From NCBI RefSeq assembly GCF_026627925.1, contig NZ_JAPNLE010000009.1, positions 3,596,001 through 3,660,000 on the forward strand: 64,000 bases of DNA, in the 5' to 3' direction. Shown in pieces: positions 27,546-37,247 of the stretch (its first letter is position 1; each line of letters opens with the position of its first letter). This DNA is from Cupriavidus sp. D39. Lineage in GTDB: Bacteria > Pseudomonadota > Gammaproteobacteria > Burkholderiales > Burkholderiaceae. A program made the position numbers and the translations under genes. The notes under the pieces were generated by a model. It made no database searches and was not told the DNA's origin. It worked only from the letters and a program-made list of their open reading frames with translations.

Positions 27546-28702
27546 TGACCGCGAGCCGCGCGCGCAAGGCCGCTTCGCCTGCGGCGAAGAAGCCGGCCGC
27601 GCGCAAGGAAGCCGCCGAGGCGCCCCTGGACAAGCAGCCGCCCGACCCGCTGGTGCTGCGCTACCTCGACTGGCTCGCCAGCAGCCGCAAGCTGGCTGCC
27701 CACACCCTGACCAACTACGCCCGCGACCTGTCGGTGCTGCAGGCGCACGCCGCGCGCCATGCGCCGGGCATTGCGCTGTTGTCGCTGCAGACCCACCATA
27801 TCCGCGCCTTTGCCGCGCGCATGCACGGCGGCGGCCTGGCCGGCACCAGCATTGCCCGCACGCTGTCGGCGTGGCGCGGCTTCTTCCTGTGGGCCGCGCG
27901 TCATGGCCTGGGCGTGGAGGCCAACCCGGTCGACGGCGTGCGCGCGCCAAAATCCGGGCACCGGCTGCCCAAGGCCTTGTCGGTGGAGCATGCAGTGGCG
28001 CTGGTCTCGCACAACGCCGGCGACGGCGCCGAGGGCCGGCGCGACCAGGCCGTCTACGAGTTGTTCTACTCCAGCGGCCTGCGCGTGTCGGAACTGGTGC
28101 AACTGGACGCGCGCTATACCGAGGACGGGGAATACCGCTCAGCCGGCTGGATCGACATGGACGGCGCCGAGGTCACGGTGATCGGCAAGGGCTCGCGACG
28201 GCGCACCGTGCCCATCGGCAGCAAGGCCATGGAAGCGCTGCGCGCGTGGCTGGCGGTACGCGCGGAACTGTTGCGCCCCGGCGCGCTGCCGGATGACGCG
28301 CATGCGCTGTTCCTGAACGTGCGCGGGCGGCGTTTGCCCGTGCGTACGGTGCAGTTGCGCATCAAGCAGCAGGCGATCCGGGCCGGCGTGCCGACCGACG
28401 TGCATCCGCACATGTTGCGGCATTCCTTTGCCACCCATGTGCTGCAATCCTCGGGCGACCTGCGCGCGGTGCAGGAGATGCTCGGGCACGCCAGCGTGGC
28501 CACCACCCAGATCTATACCGCGCTGGATTTCCAGCACCTGGCCAAGGTCTACGACAAGGCGCACCCGCGCGCGGGCAGGGCGCACTCGGCGCCCGCGCCG
28601 GTTGTTGCGCCGGTTGTTGTGCCGGTTTTTACGCCGAAGGCCGTGGATGACGGCAAAGACGCCGAAGACACCGAAGACGCCGAAGACGGGAAGGACGACT
28701 AG
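27545..28702 (+). CDS. xerC: Tyrosine recombinase XerC with acidic tail
   Basis: Chromosome-dimer resolution recombinase. The N-terminal SAM-like DNA-binding domain (YLDWLASSRKLAAHTLTNYARDL) is followed by the catalytic domain with Arg in SSGLRVSEL, Lys in GKGSRRRTV, HxxR in HMLRHSFATH, His in LGHASV and the Tyr nucleophile in TQIYTALDF. At 385 residues it is about 80 longer than E. coli XerC. The extra N-terminus is Ala/Lys-rich, and the C-terminus is an acidic Asp-Gly-Lys-Asp-Ala-Glu repeat. It overlaps DUF484 and ends tail-to-tail with the LysR gene, sharing CTAG. Confidence 0.92.
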   Translation: MTASRARKAASPAAKKPAARKEAAEAPLDKQPPDPLVLRYLDWLASSRKLAAHTLTNYARDLSVLQAHAARHAPGIALLSLQTHHIRAFAARMHGGGLAGTSIARTLSAWRGFFLWAARHGLGVEANPVDGVRAPKSGHRLPKALSVEHAVALVSHNAGDGAEGRRDQAVYELFYSSGLRVSELVQLDARYTEDGEYRSAGWIDMDGAEVTVIGKGSRRRTVPIGSKAMEALRAWLAVRAELLRPGALPDDAHALFLNVRGRRLPVRTVQLRIKQQAIRAGVPTDVHPHMLRHSFATHVLQSSGDLRAVQEMLGHASVATTQIYTALDFQHLAKVYDKAHPRAGRAHSAPAPVVAPVVVPVFTPKAVDDGKDAEDTEDAEDGKDD

Positions 28703-29661
28703 CCCTCCCACTGCGCCAGGATGCCGCGGAAGGCTTCCATCTCCGGCAGCAGCCAGGCGCGGAACGCCTTCACCTTGGGCGCCTCCAGCATGCCGGCCGA
28801 GCAGACGAAGTAGAGCAGCCACGGGCAGGTAATGCTCACATCGAAGAGCCGCACCACGCGCCCCGACAGCAGGTCGTTATAGGCCAGCGACGAGCGGATC
28901 AGCGCAATGCCCTGGCCCGCGGCGGCTGCCTGCAGCAGCAGCGAGGAGTCCTCCAGCAGCAGGCCCTTGCGCGGCTCCGGCCAGTCCAGGCCGGCGGCTT
29001 CGAACCACGGCTTCCACGGGTCGCCCTCGCCGCGCAGCAGCGACATGCCTTTCATGTCCTGCGGCCGCCCCGGCAGCTTGCCGCCGTTGAAGGCAGGGCT
29101 GCAGACCGGGAAGAACACATCGTCCAGCAGCTTCTCCACATACAGGCCGGGATAGTCGCCGCTGCCCATGCGCAGCGCGATGTCGACTTCCTCGCGCCCG
29201 AAATCCACCAGCGTGTTGGACGACAGCAACTCCACGTCCAGCTCGGGATGCTGTTCGATAAAGCTGCCGATGCGCGGCGTGAGCCAGCGCGCGGCAAACG
29301 ACGGCATGGTGCTGATGGTGAGGCGCTTGTCCCGGTTGCCGGCCTGCAGCGCGCGGGTGGCGTCGGCGATCTCCAGCAGGGCTTCGCGCACGCGCCCGGC
29401 GTAGGCCCGACCGCCCGGGGTCAGGGTCACGCGCTTGCCGTTGCGCTCGAACAGGGCCTGCCCCAGCTCTTCCTCAAGCGCGCGGATCTGGTGGCTGACC
29501 GCGCCATGGGTGACGAACAGCTCGGTGGCCGCGCGTGAAAAACTCTCGTGGCGGGCCGCCGCCTCGAACGCGCGCAGCGCGGTCAGCCCCGGCAGGCGCG
29601 GCAGCTCGCGGTGCCAGCCACGTGGCAAATCTCTCTCCCATGCTCCCTTCAGCGCCATCAT
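28699..29661 (-). CDS. LysR-family transcriptional regulator (GcvA-like)
   Basis: This 320-residue LTTR has the winged helix-turn-helix at about residues 25-85 (FSRAATELFVTHGAVSHQIRALEEELG) and a type 2 periplasmic-binding-like effector domain. The sequence resembles the GcvA subgroup (LPGLTALRAFEAAARHESF). It is divergent from the DUF2917 gene; the AT-rich gap near 29690-29715 probably holds the shared control region. The last four bases overlap xerC. The target and effector are unknown. Confidence 0.88.
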   Translation of the reverse strand: MMALKGAWERDLPRGWHRELPRLPGLTALRAFEAAARHESFSRAATELFVTHGAVSHQIRALEEELGQALFERNGKRVTLTPGGRAYAGRVREALLEIADATRALQAGNRDKRLTISTMPSFAARWLTPRIGSFIEQHPELDVELLSSNTLVDFGREEVDIALRMGSGDYPGLYVEKLLDDVFFPVCSPAFNGGKLPGRPQDMKGMSLLRGEGDPWKPWFEAAGLDWPEPRKGLLLEDSSLLLQAAAAGQGIALIRSSLAYNDLLSGRVVRLFDVSITCPWLLYFVCSAGMLEAPKVKAFRAWLLPEMEAFRGILAQWEG

Positions 29662-29888
29662 CTACCTCGTCTTATGTGAGCTCACCTAACAAGAACAAGG
29701 AAAATATATCGTTTTGGAAGAGGACCGGCAATCACTAGAATGCAATGCATCGGGGCGCTACCCGCACCGGTGCCGATCCAGTACCAGGCAAGACCAAGCA
29801 TCAGCCTGCCAAGGCTGGCCTGATCGGCGGCCGCCCATTCCGGGCAAGCGGGCGAGGCAGCCGACGATGTCAGCGAAGGATGCCCAAC

Positions 29889-30251
29889 ATGAAAACATTG
29901 CTCACAACGACCCTGTTCACCCTGAGCCCGGGCGAAGTTACCTCTCTTTCCATCCACGCCGCCCAGCGCCTGCGCGTGGAAGAGGCCACGGGGATCGACG
30001 TCTGGGTCACCCGCGAAGGCGATTCGGAAGATTACTGGCTGCGTTGCGGCGGCAGCCTGCTGCTCGCCAGCGGCGACGAAATCACGCTCAGCGTGGACCC
30101 GCGCGCCGCCGAGCCGGTACGCCTGGCCCTGATCGCCGAAGCCCGCCGGCCGGCGGCAACCAGCGTGTCGCACCTGGTGGCGCGCATGGCGCGGCGTTTG
30201 GTTCGAGGCACCGAGTGGACGCCTAACCAGGACCAGGTCACGGCCTCCTGA
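29889..30251 (+). CDS. DUF2917 domain protein
   Basis: A small protein of 120 residues (MKTLLTTTLFTLSPGEVTSLSIHAAQRLRVEE ... GIDVWVTREGDSEDYWLRCGG) that matches the DUF2917 family, a cupin-like small domain common in Burkholderiaceae and often beside a LysR gene, as here. The start could also be the ATG at 29880. Its function is unknown. It is followed by a hairpin terminator. Confidence 0.8.
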   Translation: MKTLLTTTLFTLSPGEVTSLSIHAAQRLRVEEATGIDVWVTREGDSEDYWLRCGGSLLLASGDEITLSVDPRAAEPVRLALIAEARRPAATSVSHLVARMARRLVRGTEWTPNQDQVTAS

Positions 30252-30366
30252 GCCAGCGCGGGAGGATGCGGATGGCCGTGCACGCGGCCATCTGCGGCTG
30301 GTCCATTCCAGGCCGGCAAGCAGGGACGCAACAACAGCGTCATGAAGACACACCGAAAGACACACC

Positions 30367-30404
30367 AAAAAAGGGGCGGCCTCCTGTGAGATCCGCCCCT
30401 TTTC
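30367..30404 (+). terminator. Hairpin terminator between DUF2917 and lipB
   Basis: AAAAGGGGCGG pairs with CCGCCCCTTTT across a 13-base loop. With A and T tracts on the two sides it could work in both directions. It directly precedes the lipB start. Confidence 0.75.
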
Positions 30405-30418
30405 GCTAAACTGCCGGG

Positions 30419-31150
30419 ATGCAATCGATACAAGTCATCGAGCAGGGCCGACAAGCCTACGAACCCTGTTTCGACGCGATGCGTGCCTTTACCGCCGCAC
30501 GCACCCCCGATACCCCTGACCAGATCTGGCTGGTCGAGCATCCCCCGGTCTACACCCTTGGCCAGGCGGGAGATCCCGCGCACCTGCTCGCCCCTGACGA
30601 GACGATTCCCGTGGTGCGGATCGATCGTGGCGGACAAATCACTTATCACGGTCCGGGGCAGGTCGTGGCCTACCTGCTGCTCGACCTGCGCCGCCGCCAC
30701 CTGATGGTGCGCGAGCTCGTCCATTCGATCGAGCAAGCCGTGCTGGACACGCTCGCGTCGTATAATCTCGCAGCCGAACGCAAGCCCGGCGCGCCTGGTA
30801 TCTACCTTTCCGAAGGCCAGCACCAGGGCGCCAAGATCGCCGCGCTCGGCCTCAAGATCCGCAATGGCTGCAGCTATCACGGCGTCAGCCTCAACGTGCA
30901 GATGGACCTCGCGCCCTTCCTGCGCATCAACCCCTGCGGCTATGCCGGCCTGGAAACGGTCGACATGGCAACGGCGGGCGCCACCGTCAACGTGGCCGAT
31001 GCGGCGGGTGCGTCCCGCCTGCCCGTGACCGCGGCACAACAAGCCGATATCGCGCGGCGCCTTGCGGCGGCGCTGTGCGAAGTGCTGGCAGAGGCGCAAG
31101 AGCGCGCCCTGGCCGCCCAACGGAATACCGCCGCGGCCCTGGCCACTTAG
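30419..31150 (+). CDS. lipB: Octanoyl-[ACP]:protein N-octanoyltransferase
   Basis: LipB moves octanoate from acyl-carrier protein to lipoyl domains. The signature [21 protein letters not shown], the Lys in [12 protein letters not shown] and the catalytic Cys in [11 protein letters not shown] are all present. It is about 243 residues and intact. lipA follows 43 bases later in the same direction, so both steps of lipoate synthesis are encoded together. Confidence 0.95.
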   Translation: MQSIQVIEQGRQAYEPCFDAMRAFTAARTPDTPDQIWLVEHPPVYTLGQAGDPAHLLAPDETIPVVRIDRGGQITYHGPGQVVAYLLLDLRRRHLMVRELVHSIEQAVLDTLASYNLAAERKPGAPGIYLSEGQHQGAKIAALGLKIRNGCSYHGVSLNVQMDLAPFLRINPCGYAGLETVDMATAGATVNVADAAGASRLPVTAAQQADIARRLAAALCEVLAEAQERALAAQRNTAAALAT

Positions 31151-31193
31151 TCATCCAGCCGAATATGCACGCACCGCGCGTGCGGAGAACACT

Positions 31194-32189
31194 ATGAGCG
31201 ACGCCCTGATCGCCACTTCCAGCGAAGCCCCGCAACCCCAGGCGGAGCAGTACGACCCGACCCGCAAGCAGAAGTCGGCCGACAAGACCGCGCGCATCCC
31301 CATCAAGATCGTGCCGGCCGAGAAGCTCAAGAAGCCCGAGTGGATCCGCGTCAAGGCGGCCACCGGCAGCTCGCGCTTCTACGAGATCAAGGACATCCTG
31401 CGCGCCAACAACCTGGTGACGGTCTGTGAGGAAGCCAGCTGCCCGAACATCGGCGAATGCTTCGGCAAGGGCACGGCCACGTTCATGATCATGGGCGACA
31501 AGTGCACCCGCCGCTGCCCGTTCTGCGACGTCGGCCACGGCCGCCCCGATCCGCTGGATGCCAACGAGCCGGGCAACCTGGCCCGCACCATCGCCCAGCT
31601 CAAGCTGAACTACGTGGTGATCACCAGCGTCGACCGCGACGACCTGCGCGACGGCGGTGCGCAGCACTTTGTCGATTGCATCACGCTGACCCGCGAGCTG
31701 TCGCCGGCCACCCGCATCGAAGTGCTGGTGCCGGACTTCCGTGGCCGCCTGGACAAGGCGCTGGACATCCTGCAGGCCGGCCCGCCGGACGTGATGAACC
31801 ACAACATGGAAACCGTGCCCCGCCTGTACAAGCAGGCACGCCCGGGCGCTGACTACGCGCACTCGCTCAAGCTGCTGCAAGAGTTCAAGCGCCGCAACCC
31901 CACCGTGGCCACCAAGTCCGGCCTGATGGTGGGCCTGGGCGAGACCGACGAGGAAATCCTCGAAGTCATGCGCGACATGCGCGCCCACGACATCGACATG
32001 CTGACCATCGGCCAGTACCTGGCGCCGTCGGGCCACCACCTGCCGGTGATGCGCTACGTGCATCCGGACACCTTCAAGATGTTCGAGGCCGAGGCCTACA
32101 AGATGGGCTTCACCCACGCCGCCGTGGGCGCCATGGTGCGCAGTTCCTACCACGCCGACGAGCAGGCGCATAAGGCCGGGTTCGCCTGA
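31194..32189 (+). CDS. lipA: Lipoyl synthase
   Basis: This radical-SAM enzyme inserts two sulfurs into the octanoyl group. The auxiliary cluster Cys triad ([12 protein letters not shown]), the radical-SAM CxxxCxxC (CTRRCPFC) and the C-terminal RSSYHADEQ motif are all visible. Its 331 residues match the family. The ATG at 31194 follows a GGAG-containing site (GTGCGGAGAACACT). It is intact and downstream of lipB. Confidence 0.96.
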   Translation: MSDALIATSSEAPQPQAEQYDPTRKQKSADKTARIPIKIVPAEKLKKPEWIRVKAATGSSRFYEIKDILRANNLVTVCEEASCPNIGECFGKGTATFMIMGDKCTRRCPFCDVGHGRPDPLDANEPGNLARTIAQLKLNYVVITSVDRDDLRDGGAQHFVDCITLTRELSPATRIEVLVPDFRGRLDKALDILQAGPPDVMNHNMETVPRLYKQARPGADYAHSLKLLQEFKRRNPTVATKSGLMVGLGETDEEILEVMRDMRAHDIDMLTIGQYLAPSGHHLPVMRYVHPDTFKMFEAEAYKMGFTHAAVGAMVRSSYHADEQAHKAGFA

Positions 32190-32228
32190 GTCCGGCTGCG
32201 CGCCATCGCGCGCGCCTGCCGGTTTGCT

Positions 32229-32392
32229 CCCCTCTCCCGCGTGCGGGAGAGGGGCTGGGGGAGAGGGCGGGCGCTCGTTACGCCGTCGTGCTGGAAAAAA
32301 CAGCTGGCTTCGCTTCAGGTGGTTCCTAGCTAAGCCACCCCTCTCCCCAGCCCTCTCCCCCTGAGGGGAGAGGGAGCGACAGCCGTCGTCAT
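32229..32392 (+). repeat. GC-rich palindromic repeat (REP-like)
   Basis: It contains the hairpins CCCCTCTCCCGC/GCGGGAGAGGGG and CCCTCTCCCC/GGGGAGAGGG. The part 32290-32390, from AAAAAACAGCTGGCTTCGC to CGACAGCCGTCG, recurs in inverted orientation at 62173-62275. It lies between lipA and the pxp operon. The rest of that gap (32393-32740) shows no gene. Confidence 0.7.
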
Positions 32393-32742
32393 AGCGGCTG
32401 CGTTGGCCCATCCGTCGGCTCCGTTCAATGCGGTCGGTCAGGAGTCTGGGCCGGTATCCACCGTTTTTGCCTGCGGCACCTGGCGTTGCATGCACGCCAC
32501 GGCCTCACATTTTTCCCCGATTTTTTCTCCCCCGCACTTCGGCGCCGGCGACCCCGCGCGCACCAGAATCGCGCCGGCCACGCGCATCGCGGGAGCCCTC
32601 CCTAGCGCTCCTGCACCGGATGCAAACGTTGTTTCCCGCCCCCGCACCGGGGTGGTGCGCCAGCGCCATCCCGCGTGAAGACGTGGCTCGCAACGCCTAG
32701 GGTCAACACCTAGCCACAGCATCTTCTTGTTTGGTTATTATT

Positions 32743-32758
32743 AATTTATCGATAAATT
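32743..32758. promoter_or_regulatory. 16-bp perfect palindrome upstream of the pxp operon
   Basis: AATTTATCGATAAATT is a perfect palindrome in a short AT-rich stretch (32730-32775) of an otherwise GC-rich gap, 110 bases before pxpB. Position and symmetry suggest an operator for a dimeric regulator, perhaps of the GntR type. No regulator gene lies next to it. Confidence 0.45.
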
Positions 32759-32867
32759 GTCGATGAAATAGAGATCTCACTCCCGAACCGGTCGCAGCCG
32801 GCACCGCGCCTGACTAGTACAGCGCGCCCGCCTACACTGCAAGACAGGTCCCCCGCTGGTGCCGCCC

Positions 32868-33518
32868 ATGACCCGATGTTCCGTTCACCGCCTCGCCGAG
32901 CAAGCACTGCTGTGCAGCGTGCCACCGCCGGCCTCGCTAGATGTACAGCGACGTATCTGGGCCATGGCTCAGCGTGCGGCAGAGTGGCGCGGCGTGGTCG
33001 ATGCGGTGCCGGGCATGAACAATCTCACCGTGGTGTTCGACCGCGAAGCCGATCCCGAAGCGCTGGAACGCAACCTGAAGCTCGCCTGGGCTTCAGGCGA
33101 AGCGCGTGCCGCCACCGGCAAGCTGGTCGAGATCCCGGTGCGCTACGGCGGCGAGCATGGCCCCGACCTGGCCGAAGTCGCGGCGCATACCGGCCTCACA
33201 GCGCAGGAAGTGGTACGTCGCCACAGCGCAGGCGAGTACGTCGTCTACTTCCTCGGCTTCCAGCCCGGCTTTGCCTATATGGGCGGCCTGGACCCGGCGC
33301 TGGCCACGCCGCGCCGGCGCGAGCCCCGGCTGTCCGTGCCCGCCGGCTCGGTCGGCATCGGCGGCGAGCAGACCGGCATCTACCCGGCTGCCGCACCCGG
33401 CGGCTGGCAATTGATCGGGCACACCGCCAGCCAACTCTTCCTGGCAGATCGAGATCCGCCCTCCCTGTTTGCGCCCGGGGATACCGTGCGCTTTGTCGTC
33501 GAGGCGCTGCTGCCATGA
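32868..33518 (+). CDS. pxpB: 5-oxoprolinase subunit B
   Basis: KipI/PxpB family: MNNLTVVFDRE, VVYFLGFQPGFAYMGGLDP, and the GSVGIGGEQTGIYPAAAPGGWQLIGHT signature. With PxpC and PxpA it forms the ATP-dependent enzyme that opens 5-oxoproline to glutamate. An in-frame GTG lies 9 bases earlier. The stop overlaps the pxpC start (ATGA). It is the first gene of the operon and is intact. Confidence 0.93.
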   Translation: MTRCSVHRLAEQALLCSVPPPASLDVQRRIWAMAQRAAEWRGVVDAVPGMNNLTVVFDREADPEALERNLKLAWASGEARAATGKLVEIPVRYGGEHGPDLAEVAAHTGLTAQEVVRRHSAGEYVVYFLGFQPGFAYMGGLDPALATPRRREPRLSVPAGSVGIGGEQTGIYPAAAPGGWQLIGHTASQLFLADRDPPSLFAPGDTVRFVVEALLP

Positions 33519-34537
33519 TCGAAATCACCCGACCCGGCGCACTCGCCTCGGTGCAGGACCATGGCCGTCCCGGCTTTCGCCGCTTTGGCGTGGGCACCGC
33601 AGGCGCGCTCGACACCGTCGCGCTCACCATCGGCAACCGCCTGCTCGGCAATCCGGCGGGAGATGCCGCCATCGAATTCACGCTGGGCCGCGCCGCCGTG
33701 CGCTTCCATGCCGACATGCGCGTCGCGCTGACCGGCGCCGAATGCAGGGCCAACCTGGACGGCGTGCCGGTGTGGTCGTGGCATGCCTTCGACGTGCGCC
33801 GCGGCGAAACGCTGACGCTGTCGGCGGCGCAGGGCGGCACCCGTACCTATCTGAGCGTGGCGGGCGGCATCAAAGTGGCGCCGGTGATGGGCTCGCGCAG
33901 CACCGACCTCAAGGCCGGCTTTGGCGGCCTCGGTGGCCGCGCGCTGCGTGAAGGCGACCGCCTCGACGCGGGCCGGCCCGGCGTGGCCGAGGACAGCGAC
34001 TGGCTGGGCGTGCAGGCGCCGGCCTGGGCGCTGCCGGTGAAAAAGCTCGGCGACGCGATGCCGATCCGCATGTTGCCCGCCATCGAATACGAGGATTTCG
34101 ATGCCGCCGCGCGCGAAGCGCTGTGGCAGTCCGACTGGATCGTCACGCCCAACAGCAACCGCATGGGCTTGCGCCTGCAAGGCCCGGCCCTTGCGCGCCA
34201 GCCCGAGCGCGCCGCCGACCTGCTCTCGCACGGCGTGCTGCCGGGCGTGGTGCAGGTGCCGCCGGCCGGCCAGCCCATCGTGCTGATGGCCGATGCGCAG
34301 ACCACCGGCGGCTATCCCAAGATCGGCGTGGTGATCGGCGCCGACCTGTGGCGGCTGGCGCAGGTGCCACTCGGCGCGCCGGTGCGCTTCGTGCGCGTCA
34401 CGCTGGACGAGGCCGCCGCCGCGCAGGCCGAGCTGGATCGCTACCTGCAGCAACTGGACCAGGCGCTGCAGTGGCAGGGCAACGGCATGGCGATCGCCTC
34501 GCGGCGGCGCACGCGTACCCGCGCGGCCGTGGCCTGA
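33515..34537 (+). CDS. pxpC: 5-oxoprolinase subunit C (biotin-dependent carboxyltransferase-like)
   Basis: KipA/PxpC family, 340 residues: [33 protein letters not shown] segment ([14 protein letters not shown]), and [14 protein letters not shown]. It acts with PxpB on 5-oxoproline. The open frame extends far upstream over pxpB, but the ATG overlapping the pxpB stop is the family start. The tail is Arg-rich ([12 protein letters not shown]). It is intact. Confidence 0.93.
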   Translation: MIEITRPGALASVQDHGRPGFRRFGVGTAGALDTVALTIGNRLLGNPAGDAAIEFTLGRAAVRFHADMRVALTGAECRANLDGVPVWSWHAFDVRRGETLTLSAAQGGTRTYLSVAGGIKVAPVMGSRSTDLKAGFGGLGGRALREGDRLDAGRPGVAEDSDWLGVQAPAWALPVKKLGDAMPIRMLPAIEYEDFDAAAREALWQSDWIVTPNSNRMGLRLQGPALARQPERAADLLSHGVLPGVVQVPPAGQPIVLMADAQTTGGYPKIGVVIGADLWRLAQVPLGAPVRFVRVTLDEAAAAQAELDRYLQQLDQALQWQGNGMAIASRRRTRTRAAVA

Positions 34538-34620
34538 GCGGCCACACGAGCAACGGCAGCAACCCCCAAAGCAACCCCCAAACCTCAACACAAGCCGCAA
34601 GACCGGTGAGGAGCAATGCA

Positions 34621-35361
34621 ATGCATATCGACCTGAACGCCGACCTCGGCGAAGGCTGCGGCAACGACCGCGAATTGCTGGGGCTGATCAGCTCCGCCAA
34701 CGTGGCCTGCGGCTGGCACGCCGGCGACGCCGCCACCATGCTGCAAACCGTGAAGTGGGCGCTGGAGCGGGGCGTCGCCATCGGCGCGCATCCGAGCTAT
34801 CCCGACCGCGAGAACTTTGGCCGCACCGAGATGCAGCTGGATCCCGAGGTGGTGTACGCGAACACGCTCTACCAGATCGGCGCGCTGGCGGCGCTGGTGC
34901 GCGCGCAGGGCGGGCAACTGGCTCACGTGAAGGCGCACGGCGCGCTCTACAACCAGGCCGCCAAGGATCCCAAGCTGGCCGACGCCATCGTGCGCGCGGT
35001 GCGCGACTTCGACTCCGACCTGGTCTTCTTCGGCCTGGCCGGCAGCGTCATGGTGAAGGTGGCGCGCGAAGCCGGGCTCAAGGTGAAGGAGGAAGTCTTT
35101 GCCGACCGTGGCTACAACCCCGACGGCTCGCTGGTCAAGCGCGGCACGCCCGGGGCGCTGCACGAGGACGAGGACGTGGCCTTGGGCCAGACGCTGCAGA
35201 TGGTGCGCGAGCAGCGCGTGCGCGCCATCGACGGCACCTATGTACCGATTCGCGCCGAAACCGTGTGTCTGCACGGCGACGGCGCACATGCGCTTGCCTT
35301 TGCGCGCCGCATCCGCGAGCGGCTCGGCGCCGAAGGCATCGCAATCCGCGCCGGAGTCTGA
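34621..35361 (+). CDS. pxpA: 5-oxoprolinase subunit A
   Basis: LamB/YcsF (PxpA) family, 246 residues: [53 protein letters not shown] and [13 protein letters not shown] are all hallmarks. It is thought to carry the ATP-dependent ring-opening step together with PxpBC. The ATG at 34621 follows GTGAGGAGCAATGCA. It is intact. Confidence 0.95.
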   Translation: MHIDLNADLGEGCGNDRELLGLISSANVACGWHAGDAATMLQTVKWALERGVAIGAHPSYPDRENFGRTEMQLDPEVVYANTLYQIGALAALVRAQGGQLAHVKAHGALYNQAAKDPKLADAIVRAVRDFDSDLVFFGLAGSVMVKVAREAGLKVKEEVFADRGYNPDGSLVKRGTPGALHEDEDVALGQTLQMVREQRVRAIDGTYVPIRAETVCLHGDGAHALAFARRIRERLGAEGIAIRAGV

Positions 35362-35484
35362 GGGGCACGCCACACCTAACGCACGCGCCCCCAAGCATCC
35401 GGCTTTCACTGTGCCCCGCGCGACGTCGAGCAGCATGAGGCGACGCAGGGCACTCGCCTCCATCACACTCTATTGGTGTCTCTC

Positions 35485-36222
35485 ATGGAACAGGCAGTCA
35501 ACCTCTGGCCCCTAGTTGGGGTCGGCATCATCATCCTCGGCTTCGTGTTGCGCTTCAATCCCATGATGGTGGTGGCGCTCGCCGCCATCGCCACCGGGCT
35601 GGCGGCAGCCATGCCGGTCATGCAGATCTTCACGGCGATCGGCACCGCCTTCGTCAAGACGCGCAACCTGCCGCTGATCATCCTGCTGCCGCTGGCGGTG
35701 ATCGGCCTGCTCGAGCGCCACGGGCTGCGCGAGCATGCGCAGGCGTGGATCTCGCGCATTGCGTCGGCCACGGTCGGGCGCCTGCTGATCGTCTACCTCG
35801 GCGTGCGCGAACTCACCGCCGCGGTGGGCCTGACCAGCCTCGGCGGCCATCCGCAGATGGTGCGTCCGCTGCTGGCCCCGATGGCCGAAGGCGCGGCCGA
35901 GACCCGCTTCGGCAAGCTGCCCGAGCCGATCCGCCAGCGCGTGCTGGCCTTCTGCGCGGCCACCGACAACGTCGGCCTGTTCTTCGGCGAAGACATCTTC
36001 GTGGCCTTCGGCGCCATCGCGCTGATGCACACCTTCTTGCTATCGTCCAACATCGACGTGGAACCGCTGCATATCGCCGTGTGGGGCATTCCCACCGCGA
36101 TCTGCGCCTTCCTGATCCACGCCGTGCGCCTCAAGCGCCTGGACATGTGGCTGGAACGCGAAATGCGCGGCAAGTCTGCCGCAACGCCCGGCGCTGCCGC
36201 CACGGCCAAGAGCGGGGAGTAA
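35485..36222 (+). CDS. DUF969 membrane protein
   Basis: This roughly 245-residue protein has several membrane segments (LWPLVGVGIIILGFVLRF, MVVALAAIATGLAAAMPV, LPLIILLPLAVIGLL) and matches the DUF969 family. DUF969 and DUF979 occur as a pair next to pxpABC in many bacteria. The likely role, inferred from context, is uptake of 5-oxoproline or a related solute. A GTG 12 bases earlier is an alternative start. The DUF979 start is 3 bases after its stop. Confidence 0.85.
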   Translation: MEQAVNLWPLVGVGIIILGFVLRFNPMMVVALAAIATGLAAAMPVMQIFTAIGTAFVKTRNLPLIILLPLAVIGLLERHGLREHAQAWISRIASATVGRLLIVYLGVRELTAAVGLTSLGGHPQMVRPLLAPMAEGAAETRFGKLPEPIRQRVLAFCAATDNVGLFFGEDIFVAFGAIALMHTFLLSSNIDVEPLHIAVWGIPTAICAFLIHAVRLKRLDMWLEREMRGKSAATPGAAATAKSGE

Positions 36223-36225
36223 GCC

Positions 36226-37177
36226 ATGATCATTTCCATCGACTATCTCTACTGGCTCGCCGGCCTGGTGCTGGCCATCACCGCGTTGATGACCTTCGCC
36301 GACCGCGACCATCCGCGCCGCCTCAGCACGGGTTTGTTCTGGGCGCTGTACGCGCTGGTTTTCCTGATCGGCGACAAGCTGCCGCCGGCCATCGTCGGCA
36401 TCGGCGCCGTGGTGATGGCGCTGGTCGCGGGCTTTGGCGGCGTTGGCCACGGCAAGCACGGCACGCTGCCCGAGGCTGAGCGCCGCGCTTCGGCCAAGCG
36501 GCTTGGCAACAAGCTGTTTATCCCGGCGCTGCTGATTCCGCTGGTGACCGTGATCGGCACGCTGCTGTTCAAGGACGTGAAGGTCGCCGGCCTGGCGCTG
36601 CTCGATCCCAAGAACGTCACCTTCGTTTCGCTGGGCATCGGTTGCCTGGTTGCGCTGGGCGTGGCGTGCTGGCTCACCCGCGACACGGTGGTGCAGGGCG
36701 TGCGCGAATCGCGCCGGCTGACCGAGTCGCTCGGCTGGGCGCTGGTGCTGCCGCAGATGCTGGCCATGCTCGGCCTGGTGTTCGCCGATGCCGGCGTGGG
36801 CAAGGCGGTGGCGCACCTGACCACGGCCTATATCAACATGGACTACAAGCTCGTGGCCGTGGTGGTGTACTGCGTGGGCATGGCGCTCTTTACCGTGATC
36901 ATGGGCAACGGCTTTGCCGCCTTCCCGGTGATGACCGGCGGCATTGGCGTGCCCATCCTGGTGAACATGTTCCACGGCAACCCGGCGGTGATGGCGGCTA
37001 TCGGCATGTTCTCCGGCTACTGCGGCACGCTGATGACGCCGATGGCGGCCAAGCTTCAACATCGTGCCGGCCGCGCTGCTGGAACTCGACGACAAGAACG
37101 CCGTGATCCGGACGCAGGTGCCAACCGCGCTGATGATCCTGGTGGCCAATATCGTGCTGCTCTATTTCCTGATGTAA
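36226..37177 (+). CDS. DUF979 membrane protein (one frameshift)
   Basis: This hydrophobic protein (YLYWLAGLVLAITALMTF, FIPALLIPLVTVIGTLLF, MGNGFAAFPVMTGGIGVPILV) matches DUF979, the usual partner of DUF969. One extra base near 37052-37055 breaks the frame. Removing it gives FNIVPAALLELDDKNAVIRTQV and ends naturally at TAA 37175-37177 after VLLYFLM. The break is presumed to be a sequencing error. It is probably the second subunit of the pair's transporter. Confidence 0.85.
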
Positions 37178-37247
37178 GCGCTAGTATCAATCGTTGGTCA
37201 TGGCTCCGCACCCGGGCAACCCGGGCCGCGGGCCGGGAGTTCCTGCC

